From assembly GCF_013113715.1 (NCBI RefSeq), contig NZ_CP053344.1, forward strand, positions 186,001-250,000: 64,000 bases of DNA, written 5' to 3'. Below, in pieces: positions 8,801-16,850 of this stretch (position 1 is its first letter; each line of letters starts with the position of its first letter). The notes below the pieces were generated by a model, which was not told the DNA's origin, did no database searches, and worked only from the letters and a program-made list of their open reading frames with translations. Origin of the DNA: Herbiconiux sp. SALV-R1 (GTDB taxonomy: Bacteria > Actinomycetota > Actinomycetes > Actinomycetales > Microbacteriaceae). Both the position numbers and the translations under genes were made by a program.

Positions 8801-10712
8801 GGCGGCCGGGTGCGGAACGCGCCGAACCGGTGGCAGGATCGGCGTCTTTCGGCTCGCCGCCGACCATGAAGACGCCGAACAGCCCGCGGTCGGGGATGGT
8901 TCCGCCGCTCGTCACGGCGAGGCGCTGGGCGCCGGGGCGGCCGGTGAGGGTTCCGGCATCCCTGTCCCAGACCAGGCGCGGCCGGAGCTCGGCGAACTCG
9001 TCGGAGGGGTAGAGGCCCGACAGCAGGTCGAGGGTGGCGTCGAACGCCGAGCGGGGGAGGGCCGCGAAAGACGCGCTCCGCCGCACGACGTCGAACCACT
9101 CCTCGACGTCGATCGGTTCGAGGGCGCAGGCGGCCACGGTCTGCTGGGCGAGGATGTCGAGCGGGTTCGCCGGAAGCGCGATGGTCTCGATGAGCCCCTC
9201 GGTCATGCGTGTCGAGACGACCGCCGAGTGCACGAGGTCGGCGCGGTGCTTGGGGTACAGCAGGCCCTTTGAGACCTCGCCGACCTGGTGGCCGGCGCGC
9301 CCCACCCGCTGCAGGCCGCTCGCCACCGAGGGGGGCGCCTCCACCTGGATGACGAGGTCGACCGCACCCATGTCGATACCGAGCTCGAGGCTGGAGGTCG
9401 CGACGACACACCGCAGCCTGCCGGTCTTCAGGTCGTCTTCGATGACGGCCCGTTGCTCCTTGCTCACCGACCCGTGGTGGGCGCGCGCCAGGATGGGGCC
9501 GTCGTCTCCGCCGCCGTCTGCCGAGACCTGCCCGGCGCCACTGGTCTGGCCGGAGCCGCCCATCACCTGTGCCGGGGCCGAGCGCGCTCCCGAGCCCGTC
9601 CGGGCGCCCGAACCCGAGGGCGCTCCCGAGCCCGTGGCTCGAGTCACCGCGCCCGCGCCGCCCGACCCCCCGGAGACCACCATCACGCCCGGCCCGCTCG
9701 ACGAACCCGCCGCATCCTCCCGCCGCACCGGCAGCACCACCACCTCGGGTGCCTCGCCGTCGGGCCCCGCCCACCCCATGCGTTCGGCGTAGATCTCGTT
9801 GAGCCGTGCGGTGAGCCGTTCGGCGAGCCGCCGGGAGTTCGCGAACACGATCGACGAGCGATGCTCCAGGATGCGGTCGACGATGTCTTCTTCGACGTGC
9901 GGCCAGATCGACCCCTGCTCGGGCGCCGTCGACGACGCGGCCGACCCCTCACGGAGCCCCGGCTCCTTCGGCGGGATCTGTGACATGTCTTCGACCGGAA
10001 CGACCACCCGCAGATCGAACTTCTTGGTCGACGGCGGCGCCACGATCGACACCGCCCGCCCGCCGGCGAGGAAGCGCGCGACCTCCTCGCGCGGCCGCAC
10101 GGTGGCCGACAGCCCGATGCGCTGAGCGGGCTTCGGCAGCAGGGCGTCGAGCCGGTCGAGGCTCACCGCGAGGTGGGCGCCGCGCTTCGTCGCGGCCACG
10201 GCGTGGACCTCGTCGACGATGACCGTCGTCACCTCGCTCAGCGACTCCCTGGCCGCCGAGGTCAGCATGAGGAACAGCGACTCGGGGGTGGTGATGAGGA
10301 TGTCGGGCGGGTTCTTCGACATCGACCGCCGCTCGGGCGCCGGCGTGTCTCCCGAGCGCACGCCCACCGTCACCACCGGCGGCTCGGTGCCGAGTCGCTT
10401 GGCGGTCTGGGTGATGCCGACCAGCGGTGAGCGCAGGTTGCGTTCGACGTCGACCGCGAGGGCCTTGAGCGGAGAGACGTAGACGACGGAGGTCTTTCGC
10501 GCCGCGCCCGGCTCGATGGTGGTGGTGAGCCGGTCGATCGCCCAGAGGAACGCCGCCAGCGTCTTGCCCGACCCGGTCGGCGCCACCACCAGTGCGTGAT
10601 CGCCGCCCGACACCGCCTCCCATGCCCCGGTCTGCGCGGAGGTGGGCGCGCTGAAGGCACCCAGGAACCACTCGCGGGTCGCGGGGGAGAATCTGTCGAG
10701 CACGTCGCTCAT
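5859..10712 (-). CDS. lhr: Large helicase-related ATP-dependent helicase Lhr
   Basis: Superfamily 2 3'-5' helicase of the long Lhr type (1617 aa here). Motif I is APTGSGKT near residue 42, motif II is DEVH, motif III is LSAT, and motif VI is QRVGRAGHQ; the winged-helix/DEAD_assoc region and the long C-terminal domain follow, ending in EAAGFTGTPRGLRLR. Between helicase domains 1 and 2, about residues 325-410, lies a Gly/Ser/Ala-rich low-complexity insert (repeats of GSGA). The ATG at 10712 is preferred over in-frame starts up to 10805 because homologues begin near MSDVLDRFSP. It heads a two-gene repair operon with nei and faces a divergent NUDIX-like gene. No clear LexA box is seen in the 131-base divergent spacer. 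Confidence 0.93.
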   Translation of the reverse strand: MSDVLDRFSPATREWFLGAFSAPTSAQTGAWEAVSGGDHALVVAPTGSGKTLAAFLWAIDRLTTTIEPGAARKTSVVYVSPLKALAVDVERNLRSPLVGITQTAKRLGTEPPVVTVGVRSGDTPAPERRSMSKNPPDILITTPESLFLMLTSAARESLSEVTTVIVDEVHAVAATKRGAHLAVSLDRLDALLPKPAQRIGLSATVRPREEVARFLAGGRAVSIVAPPSTKKFDLRVVVPVEDMSQIPPKEPGLREGSAASSTAPEQGSIWPHVEEDIVDRILEHRSSIVFANSRRLAERLTARLNEIYAERMGWAGPDGEAPEVVVLPVRREDAAGSSSGPGVMVVSGGSGGAGAVTRATGSGAPSGSGARTGSGARSAPAQVMGGSGQTSGAGQVSADGGGDDGPILARAHHGSVSKEQRAVIEDDLKTGRLRCVVATSSLELGIDMGAVDLVIQVEAPPSVASGLQRVGRAGHQVGEVSKGLLYPKHRADLVHSAVVSTRMTEGLIETIALPANPLDILAQQTVAACALEPIDVEEWFDVVRRSASFAALPRSAFDATLDLLSGLYPSDEFAELRPRLVWDRDAGTLTGRPGAQRLAVTSGGTIPDRGLFGVFMVGGEPKDADPATGSARSAPGRRVGELDEEMVYESRVGDVFALGATSWRIQEITHDRVLVLPAFGQPGRLPFWRGEGIGRPAELGAAIGEFTRTVAAADPAEARGLTDKAGLDDWASANLITFISEQREATGHVPSDRTLVVERFRDELGDWRVVLHSPFGMQVHSPWALAINARIRERFGVDANAVASDDGIVVRLPDTESDPPSADLFLFEAPELEQIVTDEVGGSALFASRFRENAARALLLPRQNPGRRSPLWQQRQRSAQLLEVARKYPTFPIVLETVRECLQDVYDLPSLLRIARDLEARRIRVVEIETAEASPFAKSLLFGYVASFVYEGDSPLAERRAAALSLDPSLLSELLGRAELRELLDPGVIDDTQRELQRLAPDRRARDLEGVADLLRVLGPLSAAEVRARSVDELDTADALAGLVDAKRGLRVSIAGEERWAAIEDAGRLRDALGVPVPFGVPDAFIAPVEQPVLDLVSRYARTHGPFLVGEVAARFGLGVAVVTDALRRLSADRRVVEGEFRPTGQAADAERLGQAGATEWCDAEVLRRLRSRSLAALRHEVEPVEPTTLGRFLPAWQHVGGSLRGIDGVLTVIEQLAGVPVPASAWENLVLPARVRDYSPAMLDELTASGEVMWSGRGSLPGSDGWVAFHTLDTLPLSSVPPDEVDETPLHRAVLQVLGRGGAYFFRSLADEVGRALAEEADPTHPSGDAEIVTAIWDLVWAGRVTNDTVAPLRTLTGSGKASHSTKRSAPRARMYRGRAITRASMQTRVGPPTAGGRWSLLPDPNDDATLRAHATAEMLLDRYGVVTRGSVVSERVPGGFALMYRVLSRFEESGRCRRGYFVETLGAAQFATGGTVDRLRGFAPDALGRDSGRDRAPVALTLAATDPANPYGAALPWPAVEGHKPGRKAGALVALVDGALVLYLERGGKSALAFGDDAEALRLAADSVAAAVTGGRVDKIAVERVNGDFVLGTAVGGALEAAGFTGTPRGLRLRA

Positions 10713-10843
10713 ATCCTCATCTTTCCCCACACCTCCGACATCCGCCCGTGAGCCGCCGTCCATGACTCCTGCACCGGCAACACGTTCCCCACAGCCTCGT
10801 GGCACGCGCGAAGAAGGATGCTCGCAGCAGGTAAGAATGGACT

Positions 10844-11383
10844 ATGACCGTGCGTACCCCTGATCCGAACTCCGGCTGGCTGAGCGACGGCGAGCTCGCC
10901 GAGATCCGTCGGCGGCTGCCGCTGCTCTACGTCGAGGCCGTGCCGGTGCGGGTCGACGGGCTGGGCCAGGTGGTCGAGGTCGGCGTGCTGCTGCGGGTCG
11001 GTGCGAGCGGCACCATCGCCCGCACGCTGGTCTCGGGGCGCGTCATGTACGGCGAGACGCTCCGCGACGCCCTGTTCCGCCACCTCGAGAAAGACCTCGG
11101 GCCGATGGCCTTCCCCCAGCTGCCGGCGAGCCCGGTGCCGTTCCAGGTCGCCGAGTACTTCCCGCTGCCCGGCGTCTCGCCCTACTACGACGAGCGGCAG
11201 CACGCCGTGTCGCTCGCCTACGTGGTGCCGGTCACCGGCACCTGCGAGCCGAGGCAAGACGCCCTCGAACTCACCTGGATGACCCCGCAGGAAGCAGCGT
11301 CAGACTCCGTCTCCGAAGAGATGGAGGGCGGTCGCGGCGGTCTGCTCCGCGCCGCCCTGGCCTCCGTCGGCCGGCTCCACTGA
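10844..11383 (+). CDS. NUDIX-like protein (DUF4916 type)
   Basis: A 179-residue protein resembling the DUF4916 branch of NUDIX hydrolases. The N-terminus GWLSDGELAEIRRRLPLLYVEAVPV and the segment VEVGVLLR-TLVSGRVMYGETLRDALFRHLEKDLG fit that group; the latter occupies the place of the NUDIX box (G-x5-E-x7-R-E-x2-E-E) but departs from the consensus, so metal-dependent hydrolysis is uncertain. The substrate is unknown. The ATG at 10844 follows an AT-rich TAAGAAT by five bases. The gene is divergent from lhr and 27 bases upstream of the YdeI gene, with which it may be co-transcribed. Confidence 0.75.
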   Translation: MTVRTPDPNSGWLSDGELAEIRRRLPLLYVEAVPVRVDGLGQVVEVGVLLRVGASGTIARTLVSGRVMYGETLRDALFRHLEKDLGPMAFPQLPASPVPFQVAEYFPLPGVSPYYDERQHAVSLAYVVPVTGTCEPRQDALELTWMTPQEAASDSVSEEMEGGRGGLLRAALASVGRLH

Positions 11384-11410
11384 GCGAGCGGCACGAGACG
11401 AGGCGGCCGC

Positions 11411-12004
11411 GTGCCCGACGACTACGACCACCTGCAGTTCACCGACGCCGACGCCTGGGAGCACTGGCTCGAGGCGAACGCCGAGACGGCCGCGGGAGTG
11501 CGCCTGCGCATCGCCAAGAAGAACAGTGAGCACTCCACGGTGAGCTACGCCGAAGCGCTCGACGTCGCCCTCTGTCACGGCTGGATCGACGGCCGCCGCA
11601 ACGCCCTCGACGACGACTTCTTCCTCCAGACCTTCACCCCGCGGCGCGCCAGGAGTCTCTGGTCGCAGGTCAACCGCGACAAGGTCACGGCGCTCATCGA
11701 GGCCGGCCGCATGCGCGAGCGCGGCCATCGCGAGATCGACCGGGCCAAGGCCGACGGGCGATGGGAGGCGGCCTACGCCTCCCAGAAGTCCATCGAGATC
11801 CCCGACGACCTCGCCGAGGCGCTCGCCGCGAACCCCGCGGCGGCAGCAGCCTTCGCCGGCCTGAGCGGCCAGAACCGCTACGCCATCCTCTTCCGCCTCC
11901 ACAACGCCAAACGCCCCGAGACCCGCACCCGCAACCTCGCCACGTTCATCGACATGCTCGCCCGCGGCGAGACCCCCTACCCGCAACCACCCCGAAGCGA
12001 CTGA
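11411..12004 (+). CDS. YdeI/OmpD-associated family protein
   Basis: A 197-residue protein of the YdeI family, called OmpD-associated or bacteriocin-protection protein in enterics; the molecular role is not settled. Clear family pieces are SYAEALDVALCHGWIDGRR, the segment TPRRARSLWSQVNRDKV, GRMRERG, the repeated NPAAAAAFAGLS, and the end RYAILFRLHNAKRPETRTRN followed by RGETPYPQ. It uses a GTG start at 11411. The stop codon lies in the first unit of a 14-bp tandem repeat, so the very C-terminus may vary between strains. Confidence 0.87.
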   Translation: MPDDYDHLQFTDADAWEHWLEANAETAAGVRLRIAKKNSEHSTVSYAEALDVALCHGWIDGRRNALDDDFFLQTFTPRRARSLWSQVNRDKVTALIEAGRMRERGHREIDRAKADGRWEAAYASQKSIEIPDDLAEALAANPAAAAAFAGLSGQNRYAILFRLHNAKRPETRTRNLATFIDMLARGETPYPQPPRSD

Positions 12005-12029
12005 CCCGAAGCGGCTGACCCGAAGCGGC
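11991..12029. repeat. 14-bp tandem repeat over a stop codon
   Basis: CCCGAAGCGACTGA, CCCGAAGCGGCTGA and CCCGAAGCGGC follow one another. The first unit contains the TGA stop of the YdeI-family gene. The rest of the 311-base gap to 12315 has no gene and ends in the terminator at 12267-12298. Confidence 0.75.
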
Positions 12030-12266
12030 ACCCGCGGGCCCGTCGCCGCCCACCGCGACCGGCTCCCCGCGCATCCGTCACCCGCGTCTGTCACCCCGCC
12101 ACCCGCGGATCCGCCATCGCGGGCGACCTTCTCCGGTCAGCGCACGGACACTATCGAGCCGCACGCGCCTCACGGTTCGACTGCGCTCCTGGCGCCCCGC
12201 GCATCCGTCGCCCCCGCATGCGACGCGGTTCCGCTGACGCGAGTACCTCGCCACGCCCCAAGACGG

Positions 12267-12298
12267 CGAAGGCCCGCCCCCTGAGGGACGGGCCTTCG
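12267..12298 (-). terminator. Terminator of the DEAD-box helicase gene
   Basis: CGAAGGCCCG at 12267-12276 pairs exactly with CGGGCCTTCG at 12289-12298, with a further CCC/GGG pairing in the loop. It stands 17 bases after the helicase stop on the minus strand and is followed by a short TCTT, as expected for a high-GC intrinsic terminator. Confidence 0.85.
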
Positions 12299-12315
12299 AG
12301 ACCAGCGGATACGCG

Positions 12316-14037
12316 TCAGCGCGATCGCCGCCGGCCTCCGTTCGAACCGGCCGAGAACGACGCGGCCGACTGGCGCGCGCGCCCGCCGGTGCCGCCCTGG
12401 CCGTGTGCGCTGCCGGAGGCGCCGCCGCGACGCGAGCCACCGTCCGACCCAACGCCCGAGCCGGAGCCGCCGGGGCGGTCGGTCGAGGTGCTGTAGAACG
12501 AGCGGCTGCCGCCCGAGGCCGAGCCGGCGTCGCCGCCGCGACCGCGTCCGCGCCCGCTGCCACCCGCCGACGAGCCCCCGCCCGCGCCGCCGTTACGCGT
12601 GCGGGTCCGGCCGCCCTTGCCGGCGCCCGATCCGTCACCGCGACCCGCAGCCGAGCCGCCGCGACCGCTGCCCGAGCCGTTGCCCGCAGCATCCGCACCG
12701 GCGGCCCCGGCGCCCGCGCCACCGCGCCGCGCCCGCTTCCGCTGCGCGTTCGCGCCCTGCGACCCGCCCGACGACACACCGTCGTTGCCGGTGCGGCGCT
12801 GGCCCGACGCCGGCAGCTGGTTCGTGGTGCGCGGCGCCGGCTTCACGTACGCCGCGACGTCGCCGACCAGCGCGTCGACCGACGCCGACTCCGCCGACGC
12901 CGGAACGACCTCGGGCGTCACCGTGATCGCGGCCTTCCGCAGCAGGTCTTTCACGTCCTTGCGCTGCGCCGGCAGCATGATCGTGACGACGTCGCCCTCC
13001 GACCCCGCACGCGCGGTGCGGCCCGAACGGTGCAGGTACGCCTTGTGCTCCGCCGGCGGGTCGACGTGGATGACGAGTTCGATGTCATCGACGTGGACAC
13101 CGCGGGCCGCGACATCCGTCGCCACGAGAACCCGCACGTCACCGGCGCTGAACGCCGCGAGGTTGCGGTCGCGCGCTACCTGCGACAGGTTTCCGTGCAG
13201 ATCGACGGCGGGGATGCCCGATTCGGTGAGCTGCTTCGCGAGCTTCTTCGCGTGGTGCTTGGTGCGCATGAACAGGATGCGGCGGCCGGTTCCCGACGCC
13301 AGCTTGTTCACCAGAACCCGCTTCGACTCGACCGACTCGGTCTCGAAGACGTGGTGCGTCATGGCGGCGACGGGCGAGTTGGCCTCGTCGACCGAGTGCA
13401 GCACCTCGTTGTGGAGGAAGCGCTTGACGAGCTTGTCCACGCCGTTGTCGAGGGTCGCCGAGAACAGCAGGCGCTGCCCGGTCGAGGGGGTCTTGTCGAG
13501 GATGCGCGTGACGACGGGCAGGAAGCCCAGGTCGGCCATGTGGTCGGCCTCGTCGAGCACCGTGATCTCGACGGCGTCGAGGGTGACGAAGCCCTGCTTC
13601 ATGAGGTCTTCGAGGCGGCCCGGGCAGGCGACGACGATGTCGACACCGGCCTTGAGCGCGGTGACCTGGCGCGACTGGGAGACGCCGCCGAAGATCGTGG
13701 TGGTCTTCATGCCGTAAGCGTGCGCGAGCGGCGCGAGGGTGGCGTCGATCTGGGTGGCCAGCTCGCGCGTCGGCGCGAGGATCAGGCCGACGGGGCGGCC
13801 GGGCCGCCGGGCGCCGCCCGCGAGGGGGCCGGCGAGGCGGGCCACCATGGGGATGGAGAAGGCCAGCGTCTTGCCCGAGCCGGTCTTGCCGCGGCCGAGC
13901 ACGTCGCGGCCGTTCAGGGTGTCGGGGAGGGTGTCGACCTGGATGGGGAAGGGCTCCGTCTTGCCCTGTGCGGTGAGCACGGAGACGAGGGGAGCGGGCA
14001 CGCCGAGCGCGCCGAAGGTGGTGTCGTGTTGGGACAA
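12316..14037 (-). CDS. DEAD-box RNA helicase with RGG-like tail
   Basis: ATP-dependent RNA helicase of the DEAD family, likely remodelling structured RNA in ribosome assembly or cold adaptation. Motifs in order are the Q motif (FPIQ), GKTGSGKT, PTRELA, DEADHM, SAT, ATDVAARG and HRSGRTARAG. After about residue 430 a long Gly/Ser/Arg-rich tail (~140 aa, many RG and GS pairs) should bind RNA nonspecifically. The start is taken as TTG at 14037 (LSQHDTTFGALGV), 11 bases after AAAGG, because homologues begin there; in-frame starts to 14151 would translate what looks like a structured leader. The gene stands alone and ends in a strong terminator. Confidence 0.92.
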   Translation of the reverse strand: MSQHDTTFGALGVPAPLVSVLTAQGKTEPFPIQVDTLPDTLNGRDVLGRGKTGSGKTLAFSIPMVARLAGPLAGGARRPGRPVGLILAPTRELATQIDATLAPLAHAYGMKTTTIFGGVSQSRQVTALKAGVDIVVACPGRLEDLMKQGFVTLDAVEITVLDEADHMADLGFLPVVTRILDKTPSTGQRLLFSATLDNGVDKLVKRFLHNEVLHSVDEANSPVAAMTHHVFETESVESKRVLVNKLASGTGRRILFMRTKHHAKKLAKQLTESGIPAVDLHGNLSQVARDRNLAAFSAGDVRVLVATDVAARGVHVDDIELVIHVDPPAEHKAYLHRSGRTARAGSEGDVVTIMLPAQRKDVKDLLRKAAITVTPEVVPASAESASVDALVGDVAAYVKPAPRTTNQLPASGQRRTGNDGVSSGGSQGANAQRKRARRGGAGAGAAGADAAGNGSGSGRGGSAAGRGDGSGAGKGGRTRTRNGGAGGGSSAGGSGRGRGRGGDAGSASGGSRSFYSTSTDRPGGSGSGVGSDGGSRRGGASGSAHGQGGTGGRARQSAASFSAGSNGGRRRSR

Positions 14038-14368
14038 GGTGTTCTGTGCCTTTCGGGCAGTCGTCCGGGCACGCGCGATGGCTCGCAGCCCACCCGGAAG
14101 GATGGCGAACGCACCGACGGTGCATCCGTTCGCCGCAAGAAGTATCTGCAAGTGATGCAGCCGGGTCGGCCGAGTCGTGGCCCGCGGTGCTGCGATCAGT
14201 GTGAAGAGGGAGCGTTCTTTCGACGCACGGGGCTCACTCTCGAGCCCTCGATCCCTCCAGTCTACTGCACCCCCACCTGTGACCCTTCTCCACAGAGCAA
14301 CAACTGCTCATCCCACCCCCACCCGACCTCCCCATATCGTCATCGAACCCCACCCAAGGAGCTCGACC
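14038..14368. other. Divergent spacer with structured helicase leader
   Basis: This 331-base spacer separates the leftward helicase gene from the rightward propeller gene. On the helicase side a hairpin is formed by GGCGAACG-CACCG (14104-14116) and CGGTG-CATC-CGTTCGCC (14118-14134), with an unpaired CATC, inside what would be a 5' leader of at least 100 bases. Long structured leaders are common on cold-responsive helicase mRNAs. No gene is seen here, and no convincing -35/-10 pair was identified on either strand. Confidence 0.5.
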
Positions 14369-15391
14369 ATGACCCACCCCTCCACCCGCTCATCCCGCAC
14401 GCCGCTTGTCGCGGCCGCCACCCTGGCCGTCATTGCGCTGCCGCTCGCGCCCCTGACGGCGGTGGGGCCCGCCTCCGCCTCCGTCGCCGGCGACCTCCGA
14501 CCGCCCGAGATCTCGCTCTGGCACGACCTCGACCTCGCCACACCCGGGATCGGAGGCGCGGCATACGACCTTGTGACGAGCGCCGAGGGCGATGTCTGGT
14601 ACTACGACGACTCCAATCTCGTGCGAGTCGATCAGAACACCCACGGGCTGACGACGTTCCCTCTCCCCGATCGCACGTGGATACGCGGCATGGTCGGCAC
14701 CTCGGACGGTGCCTTCTGGTATGCCGACGACACCAGTCGCACGGTCAACCGCCTCGATCCGCTGAGTGGCACGACCGTCAGCTTTCCGTTGACGGGGTTG
14801 CGTGGGGCACCCGCCACACTGGTCGAGGCGATCGACGGCTCCATCTGGTTCGGCGACCCCTCGGCCGAACGGCTGGTGCGGGTCGACGCCACGGGTACCC
14901 TCTCGTCCTACCCCGAGCCGACCGGGTCGTTCGTGCTCGACATGGTCGCCGCACCCGATGGCCGGCTCTGGTACACCAGAACCGGCACCGATCGGGTGGG
15001 AGTCGTCGATCCGGTGACGGGCACCTTCGACGATCTCGGTGTCGACGATTCCGCCGGGGCGGCGATCGTGGTGGGCACCAGTGGGTCGCTCTGGGTGAAC
15101 GGCGACAACCAGTTCACCGAGATCGCGCTCGACGGAACGATCACCGCGCATCCGCTCACCGCGCCCGGGTCCGGCGACATCCTGCCCATCGATCTCGCGG
15201 GCGGTGATCGGGCGGGTGACGCCGACAGTGAGGTCTACTTCGTCAGCTCGGCCTACGGTTTCGGCACCCTCGACGCCTCCGGTGCCGTTCACTTCGGGCG
15301 CATGTCGGGCTTCGCGACCGACGTCGAGGTCGACGGCCGCGGGCACGTGTGGGTGAACGACTACACGACGAACAAGCTCCGCTGGAACTGA
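14369..15391 (+). CDS. Secreted Vgb-like beta-propeller protein
   Basis: A 340-residue exported protein with repeats of the virginiamycin B lyase/SMP-30 propeller kind. A Sec signal peptide with basic start, hydrophobic core and ASA cleavage site spans residues 1-37. After it come repeated blades with DGxxWYxD or DGxxWFGD followed by VNRLDPLSGT, VRVDATGT and similar turns. No lyase activity is claimed; many such proteins bind ligands or cell-wall material. The ATG at 14369 is backed by AAGGAG seven bases upstream. A second protein of the same kind lies 2.4 kb away at 17837, and the two appear to be paralogues. Confidence 0.8.
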   Translation: MTHPSTRSSRTPLVAAATLAVIALPLAPLTAVGPASASVAGDLRPPEISLWHDLDLATPGIGGAAYDLVTSAEGDVWYYDDSNLVRVDQNTHGLTTFPLPDRTWIRGMVGTSDGAFWYADDTSRTVNRLDPLSGTTVSFPLTGLRGAPATLVEAIDGSIWFGDPSAERLVRVDATGTLSSYPEPTGSFVLDMVAAPDGRLWYTRTGTDRVGVVDPVTGTFDDLGVDDSAGAAIVVGTSGSLWVNGDNQFTEIALDGTITAHPLTAPGSGDILPIDLAGGDRAGDADSEVYFVSSAYGFGTLDASGAVHFGRMSGFATDVEVDGRGHVWVNDYTTNKLRWN

Positions 15392-15430
15392 GCCGGTTCG
15401 GGCAGGCCGCCGCCTCGTGTCCGCCGGGGC

Positions 15431-16090
15431 TCAGCCGTAGGACTCGCCGACGGGTACGGGGACGGGGAGGCGATTGCCGGGCTGGGCGAGGGGGCAGGCC
15501 CAGGCGGGGTCGTAGGCGCACGACGGGTTGTAGGCGAAGTTGAAGTCGAGCACCAAGCGGGCAGACCCGCGCCCGCCGCGCTCCAGCTCGGGCTGCAGGC
15601 TCGCGCCCTTGATCGTGTCGACGAGGTAGCGTCCGCCCCCGTAGGTGCCGCCCGGTTGGCCGGCCAGCGCGTCCTTCACCGGAACGAACAGGCCGCCGCC
15701 GTACGACGCGAGCCGCCAGACGTCGAGCTCGCCGACGCCGTCGATCTGCGCCACGCCGAGCAGCTCGAACGGCACCACGCCGTCGGTGCCCGTGGCGAAC
15801 TCGAACGACCGCGGGCGCGGATCGTCGGCCGCCGGCTCCTCGATGTCGGCGGTGAACCGCCAGGCGGGGTCGTAGGGCGCGACCGGCAGCCCGGTGAAGC
15901 CGGGGCGGTCTTCGGGTAGCAGGGGAGTGGCCGGGTGCTTGGCGAACAATTCGTCGCGCTCCCGGCGCCACAGGTCGTGGGCGGCGACGATGTCGTCGTC
16001 GGCCGTGAGGTCGCGCACCCGCGCGTAGATGCCGAACACCCGCAGCCGCCAGTCGGCGGTCTCGAGCGCGGTCACCGCCGGGCGGTTCAC
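15431..16090 (-). CDS. DUF1684 family protein
   Basis: A 219-residue protein of the DUF1684 family, function unknown. It shows the usual order: WRRERDELFAKHPATPLLPEDRPGF, the PYDPAWRF segment, a central beta-rich part with FVPVKDALAGQPGGTYGGGRYL, and the signature DFNFAYNPSCAYDPAWACPLAQPGNRLPVPV split over the C-terminus. The conserved Cys/Asp/Asn cluster at the end suggests a binding or catalytic site. The ATG overlaps the stop of the upstream SRPBCC gene by four bases (16087-16090), so the two are translationally coupled. The gene converges on the propeller gene with a 39-base spacer. Confidence 0.88.
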   Translation of the reverse strand: MNRPAVTALETADWRLRVFGIYARVRDLTADDDIVAAHDLWRRERDELFAKHPATPLLPEDRPGFTGLPVAPYDPAWRFTADIEEPAADDPRPRSFEFATGTDGVVPFELLGVAQIDGVGELDVWRLASYGGGLFVPVKDALAGQPGGTYGGGRYLVDTIKGASLQPELERGGRGSARLVLDFNFAYNPSCAYDPAWACPLAQPGNRLPVPVPVGESYG

Positions 16091-16782
16091 GACGACACCT
16101 CGCGGCCCGCGCCCGCGCCCGCACCTGCACCCGCGTCACGGTCCGCACCCGCACCCGCGTCACCGTCCGCACCCGCAGTGCCGTTCGACTCGGCATCGGT
16201 GCCCGCACGCCCATCCAGAGCAACCCCAGCACCCCCGGCGGTGCCCGCACCCGCAGCACCGTCGGGGTTCGTACCCGCGTCACCATCCGCATCCGTCTCA
16301 CCCACCGGTGGGTCGAACGCCCAGGTCGGCGCCAGATGCTGCAGCCGGTGCCCCCGCCACTGCCAGAACGCCCACAGCCCGTACCACGCCGCCGGCGTGA
16401 GCAACCCCGCGTGCACCTCGAGCTTGTCGCGGTACAGGGTGCGCCCCGTCCCCGCCGGGTCGGGCGCGACCGCCATCTTGTGATCCCACATCTTCAGCGT
16501 CGACACGGCCCCGCGCACGCCCACCCCCGAGTCGTGAACGATGCGCGTCGACCCGTGCTCGGCCGTACGGAACGACAGGTTGATGAGCTGCTGCCCGATC
16601 GGCACGATCCCGGCCCCCCGCATCTCGACCGGATGCACCCCCTCCGTCCACACCGTCGGAAACCCGTCGACGGTCAGCGACTCGATCTCGACCAGCGGGC
16701 TCGACACCTCCCGGAACACGGCGGGACTCCGCAACGCGCGCCAGGCGGCATCCGGGTCGCAGTCGAGGATGAGCTTCAGCAT
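16087..16782 (-). CDS. SRPBCC-like protein with low-complexity tail
   Basis: A 231-residue protein whose first ~150 residues look like a START/SRPBCC ligand-binding domain: LKLILDCDPDAAWRALRSP at the start, a run of strands, TLYRDKLEVHAG, and a long C-terminal helix. The last ~80 residues are a Gly/Ala/Asp/Thr repeat tail (GADGDAGAGADRDAGAGAG) encoded by CCCGCA-type hexamer repeats on the plus strand; this part is unlikely to fold. The ATG at 16782 is chosen because AAGGGG lies nine bases upstream; an ATG at 16791 is possible. It is the first gene of a pair with the DUF1684 gene. Confidence 0.7.
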   Translation of the reverse strand: MLKLILDCDPDAAWRALRSPAVFREVSSPLVEIESLTVDGFPTVWTEGVHPVEMRGAGIVPIGQQLINLSFRTAEHGSTRIVHDSGVGVRGAVSTLKMWDHKMAVAPDPAGTGRTLYRDKLEVHAGLLTPAAWYGLWAFWQWRGHRLQHLAPTWAFDPPVGETDADGDAGTNPDGAAGAGTAGGAGVALDGRAGTDAESNGTAGADGDAGAGADRDAGAGAGAGAGREVSS

Positions 16783-16838
16783 CACGCGCATCCCCTTAGT
16801 CTCCAGCGGCCGGGCACGGCGTCCAACCCTGTCAGCCC

Positions 16839-16844
16839 TAAACT
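16839..16844 (+). promoter_or_regulatory. Putative -10 box, leaderless ComB-like gene
   Basis: TAAACT is followed by six bases (CGACGG) and the ATG at 16851. No Shine-Dalgarno is present. Confidence 0.5.
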
Positions 16845-16850
16845 CGACGG

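Noticed and set aside
6618-9272. An 884-codon plus-strand frame opposite lhr
   Set aside because: It is a shadow of lhr, whose helicase motifs are unmistakable.
10713-10843. A LexA (SOS) box upstream of lhr
   Set aside because: I looked for a GAAC-N4-GTTC dyad in the divergent spacer and found none.
12403-15207. A 934-codon plus-strand frame across the DEAD helicase, its leader and the propeller gene
   Set aside because: It crosses two real genes on opposite strands and has Arg/Ala-rich meaningless composition.
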